Of a stretch of DNA of 64,000 nucleotides, positions 34,688 to 43,316 are shown one piece after another. This stretch comes from Curtobacterium sp. MCJR17_055 (GTDB taxonomy: Bacteria > Actinomycetota > Actinomycetes > Actinomycetales > Microbacteriaceae), in contig NZ_QKLF01000001.1 in the NCBI RefSeq assembly GCF_003224335.1, forward strand, positions 496,001 to 560,000, read 5' to 3'. Position numbers and translations under genes: made by a program. Positions within the stretch are counted from its first letter, which is position 1. Each line of letters opens with the position of its first letter. The notes beneath the pieces are model-generated. The model saw nothing but the letters and a program-made list of their open reading frames with translations, ran no database searches and was not told where the DNA came from.

Positions 34688-34945
34688 GTGACGCACCCCT
34701 CGATCTCCGCCCCGGCCACCTCCGCCGTGCGTGCCCGCACCGGCAGCTGGACGTCGGTCCGCACCGCCGCGGAACTCCTGCTGGGGCTCTCCTTCTTCGT
34801 CACGGTGGCGTCCGGTTGGTACGGCGCTGCCGTCGGGCAGGCAACCGTGGTCACACCGGTCGCGGCGGTCGTGTTCCTCGTCACCGTGACGTGCGTGCTG
34901 GTGTCCTGGTTCCGCGAGCTCGACCAGGACTCCGACGGCCGCTGA
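34688..34945 (+). CDS. small two-helix membrane protein
   Basis: An 85-residue protein with two hydrophobic segments (about 26-45 and 51-72) and a charged end FRELDQDSDGR. The start is uncertain: GTG 34688 is chosen because the product then begins with a short polar tail, but ATG 34658 would add ten residues. No family recognised. A CTGACG hexamer is repeated just upstream, after the hydrolase stop. Confidence 0.55.
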   Translation: MTHPSISAPATSAVRARTGSWTSVRTAAELLLGLSFFVTVASGWYGAAVGQATVVTPVAAVVFLVTVTCVLVSWFRELDQDSDGR

Positions 34946-34994
34946 CACCGTCTGCGTGCCGTCGGCCGCACGGTCGCACGACCCGATGCATGCA

Positions 34995-35028
34995 GGGGCA
35001 CGCCGCCGCATGAGCGGCGACGCGCCCC
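34995..35028. terminator. hairpin terminator between convergent genes
   Basis: GGGGC (34995-34999) and GCCCC (35024-35028) enclose a GCCGC/GCGGC stem with an ATGA loop at 35010-35013. It serves the convergent small membrane gene and the RND permease gene. Confidence 0.5.
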
Positions 35029-35033
35029 GCTGA

Positions 35034-38000
35034 TCACGCCTCGGCGCGAGCCGCCTTCCGCTGCGCCCGACGCTCACGAGCACCCTCGACCAGGGCGTAC
35101 AACGCCGGCAGCACGACGAGCGTCAGCAGCGTCGACGACACCAGACCACCGATCACGACGAGGGCCAGCGGCTGGGAGATGAACCCCGACTTGCCGGTGA
35201 GCCCGATCGCCATCGGCAGCAGCGCGAAGATCGTCGCCAGCGCGGTCATCAGGATCGGGCGGAGGCGTCGGGTCGCGCCCTCGAGCAACGCCTCCCGGAC
35301 TGGCAGTCCTCGTCGCCGGTACTGGTTCACCAGGTCGATGAGGACGATCGCGTTCGTCACGACGATGCCGACGAGCATGAGCAGCCCGATGAGCGACGCG
35401 ACACCGATCGGGACGCCCGAGATGACCTGCAGCAGGATCGCACCGGTCGCGGCGAACGGCACCGAGACCAGGAGCATGAGCGGCTGGAGCAGGCTCCGGA
35501 ACGTGGCGACCATGATCACGTAGACGATCAGCACGGCGACCACGACGGCGAGGCCGAGCTGCGAGAACGCCGACGACTGGCTCGCGGCGACACCGCCGAT
35601 GGAGGCGCTCGCCCCGCGCGGCAGGTCGAGTTCGTCGACCGCCTTCGTGACGGACTGCACGGCGGCCCCGAGGTTCGTCGCGTCCGGTGTGACGGTGATC
35701 GTGGCGGTCCGGGCGGCGTTCGTCGTCGTGACCGTCGTGGGCCCCTCGGACTGCTCGACCGACGCGACGTCCGTCAGCGGCACGGTGCCGGTGCTCGTCG
35801 GCACGTCGAGTGAGCGCAGTGCCTCGACGGTCGTCGGCGGGTCCGGGTTCGCGATGTACACGTCGAGCGTGGCGTCGTCGATCTCGATGCTGCCGGTGTC
35901 ACGCGGCGACACCGCGGCGGCCACGAGTCCACCGACCTGGGTCTCGGTGAGTCCGAGGTCGGCGGCCTTCGCCCGGTCCACTCGGACGGCGAGGAAGGGC
36001 TCCGCCGCGGACAGGTTGCTCGTCGCGCCGGTGGTGCCCTCGACCGAACGCATGGTCGCGAGGACCTTGCGTGAGGCGGTCTCGAGCTGCGCCTGCGTCG
36101 GGGCGGTGACGTCCACCTCGATGTCGCTGCTGCCGCCGAACCCACCACCGGACGAGGCGATGGTGATCTCGCCCACGCCGTCGATGGCGTCGAGCCGCTT
36201 CCGGGCGTCGGCCTGGATCGTCGGCTGGTCGGCTTCCGCATCGGTGGTGACCGCGTACTGCACGGAAGCCGATCCGCCGCCGCCGAACGCGGCCTGGATG
36301 GACTGCCCGCTCGTGCCGATGGTGGTCTGGACGGTCTCGACGCCGGGGACGTCCTGCAGTTCCCGCTCCACCTGTCGTGCGGAGTCGGACTGGACGTCGA
36401 GGCTCGAACCGGCCTTCAGGTCCTGGGTCACGGTGAAGGTGTTCTGCCCGGAGTCCCCGAGGTAGTTCGTGGTGACCAACGGCAGCGCGGCGGCCGTGCC
36501 ACCCAGGACCACGACGGCGAGCAGGACCACGACGACCGGCGCCCGGACGGCCCAGCGGAGCACCGGGAGGTACACGCGACGGAGACGGTCCGAGGTGCCG
36601 GCGTCGTGCAGGTCCGCGGCGGACGCGAGCGCGGCCTCGGACGTCGGACGGACGGCGGGCTCGTCCGCGCGCCCCACGGCGTGCGCGGTCTGCTCGTCCC
36701 GCTCAGCTGTGGCCCGCTCCGCTGTGGCCTGCTCCACTGTGGCCTGCTCCCCCGTGGCCTGCTTCGCCTTCTTCGGGCGCAGCCACCAGTAGGCGAGCAC
36801 CGGGACGATCGTGAGCGACACGAGCAGCGAGGCCACGAGCGCCAGGGTGACGGTCACCGCGAACGGCCGGAAGAGCTCCCCGACGAGTTCCGCGACGAAG
36901 GCCACGGGGAGGAACACCGCGACGGTCGTGAGCGTCGACGCGGTGACGGCGCCGGCGACCTCGCGGACGGCGTCGAGCACGGCCTGCGCTCGGTCGACGC
37001 CGGGGCGCATGTGCCGCTTGATGTTCTCGATGACGACGATGGAGTCGTCCACCACACGGCCGATCGCGATGGTGAGCGCGGCCAGCGTGATGATGTTGAG
37101 CGAGTAGCCCGCCGCCTGCATGCCGATCGCCGCGAGGAGCACCGACGTCGGGATCGAGACCGCCGTCACGAGGGTGGACCGCACCGAGAGCAGGAACACC
37201 AGGATGACGACGACCGCGAAGGCCAGGCCGAGCAGTCCCTCCTCGGCCAGGGAGTCGATCGACTGCTGGATGTAGGGCGCCTGGTCGAAGACGACGGTGA
37301 AGCGCGGGTCGCCCTCGATCTTGGCCTCGATGCCGGGCAGCGCGTCGCCGACGACGGTCGACACGTCGACGGTGTTGGCCTCCTGCGTCTTCGTGATCGA
37401 GATCGTCAGGGCCTGCTCGCCGTCGACGCGGCTGATCGACGTCCGCGGCGACTCCTTGATCGCGACCTCGGCGACGTCGCCGAGGGTGGTGTCGGTCGGG
37501 GTCACGGCAGGGGTCGCGGCCGCGTCGGTGGGTGCGGCGTCGGTCGCGCCACCGGTCGTCGTCCCGCCCGGGGTCGTCGCACCGGCAGCGGGCCCACCGG
37601 CGGCGGGTGCACCGGCGCCGGGTGCGCCGGTCGTGTCGGTCGACGTGGTGTCCGCCGCGTCCGATCCGCCCGAGCCGGACGAGTTGGTGAGGGGCAACGC
37701 GCGGATGTCCTCGAGCGACGCGATCCGCTCACCGGTCTGCACCGAGAGGGTCGACCCGTCCTCCGTGATCGTGCCACCCGGGATCAGCGTGCCGTTGTCG
37801 TCGAGGGCGTCCGAGATCGCCGTCTGACTGAGCCCCCGGGCCGCGAGCTCGTCCTCGTCCGGTGTGATGACGACGCGACGCCCGGGGTTGCCGAACACGT
37901 CGGCCTGCCGGACCCCGTCGAGCTTCTCGAGGTCGGGGATCGCGGTCGCCTGCAGCCGGTCGACCAGCTCCTCCTGGTTGCCGGACGACGAGACCGCGAC

Positions 38001-38414
38001 CTGCAGCACCGGCAGGTCGTCGAAGGACCCGGTGACGATCTGCGTCTGTACGGAGTCGGGGAGCGAGAGGGCGTTGACCGCGGTCTGGATCTTGTCCTCG
38101 GCGCTGGCCAGGTTCGAGCCGTAGTCGAACGAGGCGGAGACGACGCTCTGCCCGGTGGACGACGTCGCACTCGTCGACTCGAGGTCGGGCACGACCTGGA
38201 TCGCCTGCTCGATCTTCGTCGAGACGTCGTTCGACACGACCTCCGGCGTGGCCCCCGGGTAGGCGCTGACGATGGCGACCTGCGGGAACTCGACGCTCGG
38301 GATGAGTTCCTGCTTGAGGCTCGACAGGGCGACGCCACCGAAGACGGCCACCACGATCGTCACGAGGGCGATGAGGGCCCGGTTCCGGAGACTGAAGACG
38401 GAGAGGAGGTGCAC
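35034..38414 (-). CDS. RND-type efflux permease (AcrB/HAE1-like)
   Basis: A 1126-residue, twelve-helix permease. Helix 4 carries the proton-relay pair in GRVVDDSIVVIENI and helix 10 the matching segment GIVVTNAIVLIDLVNQYRRRG; the porter start NRALIALVTIVVAVFGGVALSSLKQELIPSVEFPQV is typical. Two low-complexity insertions stand out: a Gly/Ala/Thr/Pro-rich stretch of ~75 residues in the first periplasmic-type domain and an EQAT/AERAT repeat in the central cytoplasmic loop. No fusion protein or outer-membrane factor is nearby, as expected in a Gram-positive. GTG 38414 is supported by AGGA eight bases upstream. Confidence 0.9.
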   Translation of the reverse strand: MHLLSVFSLRNRALIALVTIVVAVFGGVALSSLKQELIPSVEFPQVAIVSAYPGATPEVVSNDVSTKIEQAIQVVPDLESTSATSSTGQSVVSASFDYGSNLASAEDKIQTAVNALSLPDSVQTQIVTGSFDDLPVLQVAVSSSGNQEELVDRLQATAIPDLEKLDGVRQADVFGNPGRRVVITPDEDELAARGLSQTAISDALDDNGTLIPGGTITEDGSTLSVQTGERIASLEDIRALPLTNSSGSGGSDAADTTSTDTTGAPGAGAPAAGGPAAGATTPGGTTTGGATDAAPTDAAATPAVTPTDTTLGDVAEVAIKESPRTSISRVDGEQALTISITKTQEANTVDVSTVVGDALPGIEAKIEGDPRFTVVFDQAPYIQQSIDSLAEEGLLGLAFAVVVILVFLLSVRSTLVTAVSIPTSVLLAAIGMQAAGYSLNIITLAALTIAIGRVVDDSIVVIENIKRHMRPGVDRAQAVLDAVREVAGAVTASTLTTVAVFLPVAFVAELVGELFRPFAVTVTLALVASLLVSLTIVPVLAYWWLRPKKAKQATGEQATVEQATAERATAERDEQTAHAVGRADEPAVRPTSEAALASAADLHDAGTSDRLRRVYLPVLRWAVRAPVVVVLLAVVVLGGTAAALPLVTTNYLGDSGQNTFTVTQDLKAGSSLDVQSDSARQVERELQDVPGVETVQTTIGTSGQSIQAAFGGGGSASVQYAVTTDAEADQPTIQADARKRLDAIDGVGEITIASSGGGFGGSSDIEVDVTAPTQAQLETASRKVLATMRSVEGTTGATSNLSAAEPFLAVRVDRAKAADLGLTETQVGGLVAAAVSPRDTGSIEIDDATLDVYIANPDPPTTVEALRSLDVPTSTGTVPLTDVASVEQSEGPTTVTTTNAARTATITVTPDATNLGAAVQSVTKAVDELDLPRGASASIGGVAASQSSAFSQLGLAVVVAVLIVYVIMVATFRSLLQPLMLLVSVPFAATGAILLQVISGVPIGVASLIGLLMLVGIVVTNAIVLIDLVNQYRRRGLPVREALLEGATRRLRPILMTALATIFALLPMAIGLTGKSGFISQPLALVVIGGLVSSTLLTLVVLPALYALVEGARERRAQRKAARAEA

Positions 38415-38511
38415 GCCCTGATCCTCGCAGCCCGGTCCTGCATCCACCCAGCCGAAGTGCATCCTGGGGATGAACGTGCAGGTACCCGGACGTGTGGCGG
38501 GGACCTCCCGG

Positions 38512-39210
38512 TCAGGCGGCGCCGAGCAGGGAGTACACGGCGAGCACGCCGACCGAGCCGACGACGCCGACCCCGAGCGCGACCGCACGGCCGATCGGCG
38601 ACCGGGCCAACGCGATGCCGGCGACGAGGACGCCGACCCCGACCACGATCTGGACGACCCACGTGGCGGTCCCCGTGGTCGCGGCGACCTGCAGCAGGGC
38701 GCGGGCGCCCTCGCCGATGAGGACCGCAGCGGTCACACCGGCGGCGGCACCCCGCCAGCGGCCGTCCGGAGACCGGAGCGCGACGGCGACGGCACCGGCG
38801 AGCAGCCCGGCGGGCAGTGCCATCACGACCCAGAAGTTGGTGATCGACAGCGAGTCCGGGTAGCCGCGGAGGTTCGTCGTCGCCCAGTAGCCGATGTGCA
38901 TGAGCTCGAGCAGCACGACGCCGAGCGCCATCGCGAGCGCGGTCCGCAGCCGCGGTCGGACACTCCCCCGAGCGACCCCGGCGGCGAGCACGAGCAGCAC
39001 GGCGACGACGAACCACGGCCCGGCCGCGTTGGAGATGGACGCCAGCCCGGGCACCGCCTGCCCGAAGCTCGTCGCGACGCCGGCGAGCACGGCCCCGGTC
39101 ACCGCCATGGTGAGTCGGGCGACCGGCGGCACGGCACTGCCGCTCGGGTGCCCGGGAGCGGTCGGCGACGCGGCCCGGGCGACACCGGGAGAGGACAGGG
39201 TGCTGTTCAT
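38512..39210 (-). CDS. polytopic membrane protein, possibly DUF6518-type
   Basis: A 232-residue protein with about seven hydrophobic helices and a 25-residue polar start. It has no recognisable catalytic motif; the length and helix pattern recall actinobacterial DUF6518 proteins, with low certainty. The ATG follows CAGCAT (39218-39223, minus strand) by seven bases. It is upstream of, and on the same strand as, the RND gene, with 97 bases between. Confidence 0.7.
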   Translation of the reverse strand: MNSTLSSPGVARAASPTAPGHPSGSAVPPVARLTMAVTGAVLAGVATSFGQAVPGLASISNAAGPWFVVAVLLVLAAGVARGSVRPRLRTALAMALGVVLLELMHIGYWATTNLRGYPDSLSITNFWVVMALPAGLLAGAVAVALRSPDGRWRGAAAGVTAAVLIGEGARALLQVAATTGTATWVVQIVVGVGVLVAGIALARSPIGRAVALGVGVVGSVGVLAVYSLLGAA

Positions 39211-39348
39211 GGTCTCGATGCTGGCGTGCCCGTCCGCTCGTCACATCACCCGGGAGGGGCATGGGCATCCTCCGCAGGAGTGACGCGGCCGACCGCGGAC
39301 CACGGACGCGGACGTCCGCGCACCACGGACGCGGCCGACCGCGCACCG

Positions 39349-39374
39349 CAGACCACAGACCACAGACCACAGAC
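39349..39374. repeat. 7-bp tandem repeat
   Basis: CAGACCA is repeated three times and followed by a partial copy, next to repeated ACCACGGACGCGG sequence, in the 174-base gap between the MocR gene and the membrane protein gene. Nothing else is seen in this gap. Confidence 0.75.
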
Positions 39375-39384
39375 GCGTGCGTCC

Positions 39385-40824
39385 TCAGACCACCGCCGCC
39401 GACGACCCCCGCGCGCCCACGGTCGCCCCGCCCACCCGTGCCCAGGACCGCGCGAGGGCGTCGACCACGCGCTCCCGTTCCTCCGCGGTCAGGGTGAACG
39501 GCACGCGGAGCGACCGCTCGAACCCGCCGTCCGGCCCGAACACGCCCCCGGACGCGAGCACGACCCCCTCGGACCGCGCCGCGAGGACCAGCGCGGTCGA
39601 CACCGGACGCCCGAGCCCCACCCACGTGGTCAACCCGCCGGCCGGCGACGGGACGTCCCACTCCGGCAGCCGTTCCCGCAACGCGGCGACGAGGCCGTCG
39701 CGACCCGCGCGCAGGGCCGGACGCCGGGCCTCCAGGACGGCCGCCGTCTGCGGGACCAGTTCACGCGCGACGAGTTGGTCCAGCGTCGGCGTCCCGAGGT
39801 CGCCCGTCGGCCGCGCGAGGAGCAGGCGGTGCAGGAGCTCCGGAGCAGCCCGGATCCAGCCGATCCGCAGCCCGCCCCAGAACACCTTGTCCGCCGAACC
39901 GACCATCACGACCTCGCCCGGCGCCCCGGCGGCCAGCGGGGGCGCGGATGGGCCGTCGATGCGGAGCTCCCCCATCGTCTCGTCGGCCACGACGACCGTG
40001 CCGACGGCCGCGGCGGCCTCGAGCAGGACGCTCCGCGTGGACGTCGGCATGGTCGCGCCCGTCGGGTTGTGCAGCTCGGGCATGACGTAGGCCATCGTCG
40101 GCGCCGAGCGGCGCAGGGTCGCGTCGAGCACGCCTTCGTCCCACCCACCGCGGGGGTCGACGGGGACCGACACCAGCCGACCACCGGCAGCGCGGAGGGC
40201 CTCGTGCGCGTGCGGGTAGGTCGGCGACTCGACGAGCACCGGGTCACCGCGCCCGACGAGCACCCGTGCCAGCAGCGCGATCGCGTGTTGGGCGCCGACG
40301 GTGACGATCACCTCGGAGGGCGAGGTCGGCAGCCCCCGGGCCGTGTACCGCTCCGCGATCGCCGCGCGGAGGCCCGGGTCCCCGACGGTGTCGAACCCGA
40401 TCCCGGCGAGCGCCGCCGGCAGGTGCCGCATCGCGCGTTCGACGGCCTCGGCCACGACCGGGGCGCTCCGCAGGGCGGCCTTCCGCAGGTCGAGCACGTC
40501 CGCGGGTACGACGCCGCCGAGCTCCTCGGGGTCCGGGCGCCCCTCGAGCGGCAGGCGGACGACGCTGCCCGACCCGCGGAGGGACGTCAGGAAGCCGTCG
40601 ACGCGGAGTCGTGCGTACGCGTTCGCGACGGTGGTGCGGGAGACGCCGAGTGCGGCCGCGAGCCCGCGTTCGGCGGGCAGGCGAGCGCCGTGCGGGATGC
40701 GCCCGTCGATGACGAGGACCCGCACGGCGTCGGCGAGCGCCTCGTACGCCGGGGCGTCGGAGCCGGCACGCCAGTGCGTCAGGAGTACGGCGGCGGAGCG
40801 GGCACTGAGGAGGACGGGGGTCAC
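39385..40824 (-). CDS. MocR-type GntR regulator with aminotransferase domain (YczR-like)
   Basis: A 479-residue fusion: an N-terminal GntR winged helix (LPAERGLAAALGVSRTTVANAYARL) and a type-I aminotransferase-like domain that binds PLP (the probable Lys in SADKVFWGGLRIGW). It is divergent from a YczE-like membrane gene, the arrangement that defines the YczR/YczE pair in other bacteria. GTG 40824 follows TACTGT (40832-40837, minus strand) by seven bases, supporting this start over GTG 40833. A 27-bp inverted repeat in the shared gap is its likely binding site. Confidence 0.88.
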   Translation of the reverse strand: MTPVLLSARSAAVLLTHWRAGSDAPAYEALADAVRVLVIDGRIPHGARLPAERGLAAALGVSRTTVANAYARLRVDGFLTSLRGSGSVVRLPLEGRPDPEELGGVVPADVLDLRKAALRSAPVVAEAVERAMRHLPAALAGIGFDTVGDPGLRAAIAERYTARGLPTSPSEVIVTVGAQHAIALLARVLVGRGDPVLVESPTYPHAHEALRAAGGRLVSVPVDPRGGWDEGVLDATLRRSAPTMAYVMPELHNPTGATMPTSTRSVLLEAAAAVGTVVVADETMGELRIDGPSAPPLAAGAPGEVVMVGSADKVFWGGLRIGWIRAAPELLHRLLLARPTGDLGTPTLDQLVARELVPQTAAVLEARRPALRAGRDGLVAALRERLPEWDVPSPAGGLTTWVGLGRPVSTALVLAARSEGVVLASGGVFGPDGGFERSLRVPFTLTAEERERVVDALARSWARVGGATVGARGSSAAVV

Positions 40825-40841
40825 GGGGTCCACAGTAGGAC

Positions 40842-40868
40842 GATTGGCTCTCGACCAGCAGGCCAATC
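40842..40868. promoter_or_regulatory. operator candidate for the MocR regulator
   Basis: GATTGGC (40842-40848) and GCCAATC (40862-40868) are perfect inverted arms 13 bases apart, centred in the 61-base gap between the divergent regulator and membrane genes. Confidence 0.6.
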
Positions 40869-40885
40869 TGTTCCAAGCTCGAACC

Positions 40886-41551
40886 GTGTCCCGCTCCTCC
40901 ACCGTGTCCCTCCGTTTCGTCCAACTCCTCGTCGGCCTGTTCCTCTACGGCGCCTCGGTCGCACTGCAGGTCCGCGCGGTCGTCGGCGTCTCGTCGTGGA
41001 CCGTCCTCACGCAGGGCCTGGAGAACGTCCTGCCGTGGTCGTTCGGCGTCATCACGGTCGTGTCCAGCCTGGTGATCCTGCTGTTCTGGATCCCGCTCCG
41101 GCAACGACCTGGGATCGGCACGCTGCTCAACGCCCTCGCGATCGGTCCGGCAGCCGACCTGGTCCTCTGGCTGGTCCCCGAACCGGCCGGCCTGGTCGGT
41201 CGCGTCCTGCTGTTCGTCGGGAGCATCGCCCTGCTCGCGGTCGCGACGGCGTGCTACATCGGCGCGGGCTTCGGCACCGGCGCACGGGACGGCCTGATGG
41301 TCGGGCTGCACGAACGGTTCGGCTGGCCGGTGTGGGTGGCGCGCACGGTCGTGGAGGTCACGGTCGTCGTCGTCGGCTGGCTGCTCGGCGGGGACGTCGG
41401 CGTCGGCACGGTGGTCGCCGCGTTCGCGATCGGTCCGCTGGTCCAGCCGCTCATGCCGCTGTTCCGCCGGTTCCCGTGGAGCCCCGGCCGGGAGGCCAGA
41501 CCCGCTCCCGCCCCGCTGGTCGCTGACCGTCTGCCCGACGTCTCGATCTGA
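40886..41551 (+). CDS. YczE/YitT-family membrane protein
   Basis: A 221-residue protein with about six membrane helices; LRFVQLLVGLFLYGASVALQV is the typical YczE start and GAGFGTGARDGLMVGL is conserved in the family. GTG 40886 is preceded by CAAGCT six bases upstream. It is divergent from the MocR regulator and probably controlled by it. The transported or processed substrate is unknown. Confidence 0.83.
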   Translation: MSRSSTVSLRFVQLLVGLFLYGASVALQVRAVVGVSSWTVLTQGLENVLPWSFGVITVVSSLVILLFWIPLRQRPGIGTLLNALAIGPAADLVLWLVPEPAGLVGRVLLFVGSIALLAVATACYIGAGFGTGARDGLMVGLHERFGWPVWVARTVVEVTVVVVGWLLGGDVGVGTVVAAFAIGPLVQPLMPLFRRFPWSPGREARPAPAPLVADRLPDVSI

Positions 41552-41569
41552 CCCTGGCGTCCGCACAGG

Positions 41570-41609
41570 ACGCGATGTATCGTGTCGCGAAAGACGCGAT
41601 ACATCGCGT
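41570..41609. promoter_or_regulatory. PadR-type operator over the DUF4097-padR promoter
   Basis: ACGCGATGTATCGT (41570-41583) and GCGATACATCGCGT (41596-41609) are inverted arms matching at 13 of 14 positions with a 12-base spacer; each half is itself near-palindromic (CGATGTATCG). ATGTAT...ATACAT resembles known PadR sites. A TATCGT -10 box (41578-41583) with TGGCGT 17 bases upstream lies inside the site, so binding would block transcription of the operon that encodes PadR. Confidence 0.7.
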
Positions 41610-41633
41610 TCCGTCCGACACCGAGGAGCAGTC

Positions 41634-42488
41634 ATGGCACAGGAGAAATGGCTCGTCGACGAGCCGAAGGTCATCGACACCGGGATCGTCCGCGCACTGC
41701 GGGTGGGCCTGGTCGGCGGGCAGGTGGACGTCGTCACGCACGATGAGCCGACCGCGCGCGTGGAGATCCACCAGGTCTCCGGCAAGCCCATCAAGGTGGA
41801 GATCGAGGGCGACACCCTGACGGTCGACCACCCCCAGATGCGCTGGGACGACCCCCTCGGCTTCCTCAAGTCCTTCCGCGGCGGCGGCGCCCGCGCGGAC
41901 GTCAGCATCCTCGTGCCACGGGACGTCACGGTCACGCTCGGCGTCGTCTCCGCCGGCGTCCTGCTCTCCGGCACCGAGCGCGGCGCGGTGCTCAACAGCG
42001 TCTCCGGGGACGTCGTCGTCGACGCGGTCATCGGTGACGTCCAGGTCCACGCGGTCTCCGGCACGACCACGATCCGCGACCAGGTCGGCACCGTCACGCT
42101 CCGGACGGTCTCGGGCGACGTCGTCGCCACCGGCGAGATCCGTCGGTTCTCGGCCGACGCCGTCTCGTCCGCCGTGGTGCTCGACCTGCACGGCACCCCG
42201 GACAGCGTGAAGGTGAACACCGTCTCCGGCCCGGTCGACGTCCGACTCGAGCACGGCACGGCCTACACGAGCACCATCACCACCGCCACCGGCCGCCTGC
42301 AGTTCGACGACGCCGAGCTCCGCGGCACCCGCGGCACGTACACCCGGACCGACGGGGAGCTCTCCGGCTCGTACGTCGACATCCGGGTCAACTCCGTCTC
42401 CGGCGACGTCGCGATCGTGCACGGCCCGGCACCAGTCCCGGCCGCCGACACCACCCCGACCGCCGACGAGCAGGGCGGTGTCGCATGA
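41634..42488 (+). CDS. DUF4097 beta-repeat protein
   Basis: A 284-residue protein with a right-handed beta-repeat domain: the motif TVSGDV / AVSGTT / SVSGDV recurs about every 20-25 residues from ~115 to 270. There is no signal peptide or membrane helix, so it is probably cytoplasmic. GAGGAG precedes the ATG. In many actinobacteria this family forms an operon with a PadR regulator, as here (ATGA overlap at 42485-42488). Function unknown; it may help scaffold or sense something that PadR responds to. Confidence 0.88.
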   Translation: MAQEKWLVDEPKVIDTGIVRALRVGLVGGQVDVVTHDEPTARVEIHQVSGKPIKVEIEGDTLTVDHPQMRWDDPLGFLKSFRGGGARADVSILVPRDVTVTLGVVSAGVLLSGTERGAVLNSVSGDVVVDAVIGDVQVHAVSGTTTIRDQVGTVTLRTVSGDVVATGEIRRFSADAVSSAVVLDLHGTPDSVKVNTVSGPVDVRLEHGTAYTSTITTATGRLQFDDAELRGTRGTYTRTDGELSGSYVDIRVNSVSGDVAIVHGPAPVPAADTTPTADEQGGVA

Positions 42489-43078
42489 GCCCCGTCTTCG
42501 CGCACGGACACCTGCGCCTGTACCTGCTCGTCCTGCTCGCCGACCACCCGATGCACGGCTACGAGGTCATCACCGCGCTCGGCGACCGCTTCGGCGGCAC
42601 CTACGTCCCGAGTGCCGGCACCGTGTACCCGCGGCTCGCCAAGCTCGAGGAGGACGGCCTGGTCACGAAGACCTCCGACGGCCGGAAGACCGTCTACGCG
42701 ATCACCGAGGCCGGTCGCGCCGAGCTCGACGCACGAGCCGACGAGGTCGCCCAGCTCGAGAACGGTGTCGCGGACAGCGTGAAGTCGCTCGCCGACGGCG
42801 TCCGCGCGTCGGTCGGCGCCGCGATGGAGTCGCTCCGCGCCGACCTCGCCGCCGCGCAGCACAGCGGCCCGACGGGGGCCCCGGGTGCCGCCGGCGCCGA
42901 GCCGGCACCGGTCGCGGGGTCCGGCGGCCGGACCCTCCGCGACGCCGAGATGGCGGTCGCCGTGTTCCGGCAGCAGCTCCGTGCCGACCTGCGTCGCCGC
43001 GCAGCCCGCGGCACGCTCGACGACGCTGCGGTCCAGCGCCTCCGTGACGGCCTGGAGGCCCTGCGCGGGTCGTTCTGA
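42485..43078 (+). CDS. PadR family transcriptional regulator
   Basis: A 197-residue regulator. The PadR winged helix is plain: LRLYLLVLLADHPMHGYEVITAL, then GTVYPRLAKLEEDGLV as recognition helix and YAITEAGRAEL as wing. The second half is helical with an Ala/Gly/Pro linker, a VIR_C-type dimerisation part. It is translationally coupled to the DUF4097 gene and probably autoregulates through the palindrome upstream of that operon. Confidence 0.88.
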   Translation: MSPVFAHGHLRLYLLVLLADHPMHGYEVITALGDRFGGTYVPSAGTVYPRLAKLEEDGLVTKTSDGRKTVYAITEAGRAELDARADEVAQLENGVADSVKSLADGVRASVGAAMESLRADLAAAQHSGPTGAPGAAGAEPAPVAGSGGRTLRDAEMAVAVFRQQLRADLRRRAARGTLDDAAVQRLRDGLEALRGSF

Positions 43079-43188
43079 AGCGACCGGACACCAGGACGAC
43101 CGGTCCGGCGGGGCGGACGCGGTCCGGGCCTCCCGGCCGTCACCGGAGCACCGACCGTCGAACCTGTCCGTTCCTTCAGAGAAGGACA

Positions 43189-43236
43189 GGAGAACCCCTC
43201 CGATCCGCGACGATCCGCGGATCGGAGGGGTTCTCC
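43189..43236 (+). terminator. strong terminator hairpin after padR
   Basis: GGAGAACCCCTCCGATCCGC (43189-43208) pairs perfectly with 43217-43236 (20 bp) around an eight-base loop. A second short stem CCTGTCC/GGACAGG (about 43163-43190) lies just before it. The remaining gap up to the permease holds its promoter. Confidence 0.75.
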
Positions 43237-43280
43237 GCGTCCCGTCCGCTCGTGGGGGAATACGGTTCCGGCCTCCGGTG

Positions 43281-43308
43281 TTGCGTTCGCCCCGCCAACG
43301 AGTAAGTT
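43281..43308 (+). promoter_or_regulatory. promoter of the KimA-like permease
   Basis: TTGCGT (43281-43286) and TAAGTT (43303-43308) with a 16-base spacer; the GTG start lies eight bases further on, so the mRNA has virtually no leader. Confidence 0.6.
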
Positions 43309-43316
43309 CGTCGCTC

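Noticed and set aside
43079..43316. c-di-AMP riboswitch in front of the KimA-like gene
   Set aside because: The hairpins are accounted for by a 20-bp terminator after padR, and the permease promoter lies after them with no leader left.
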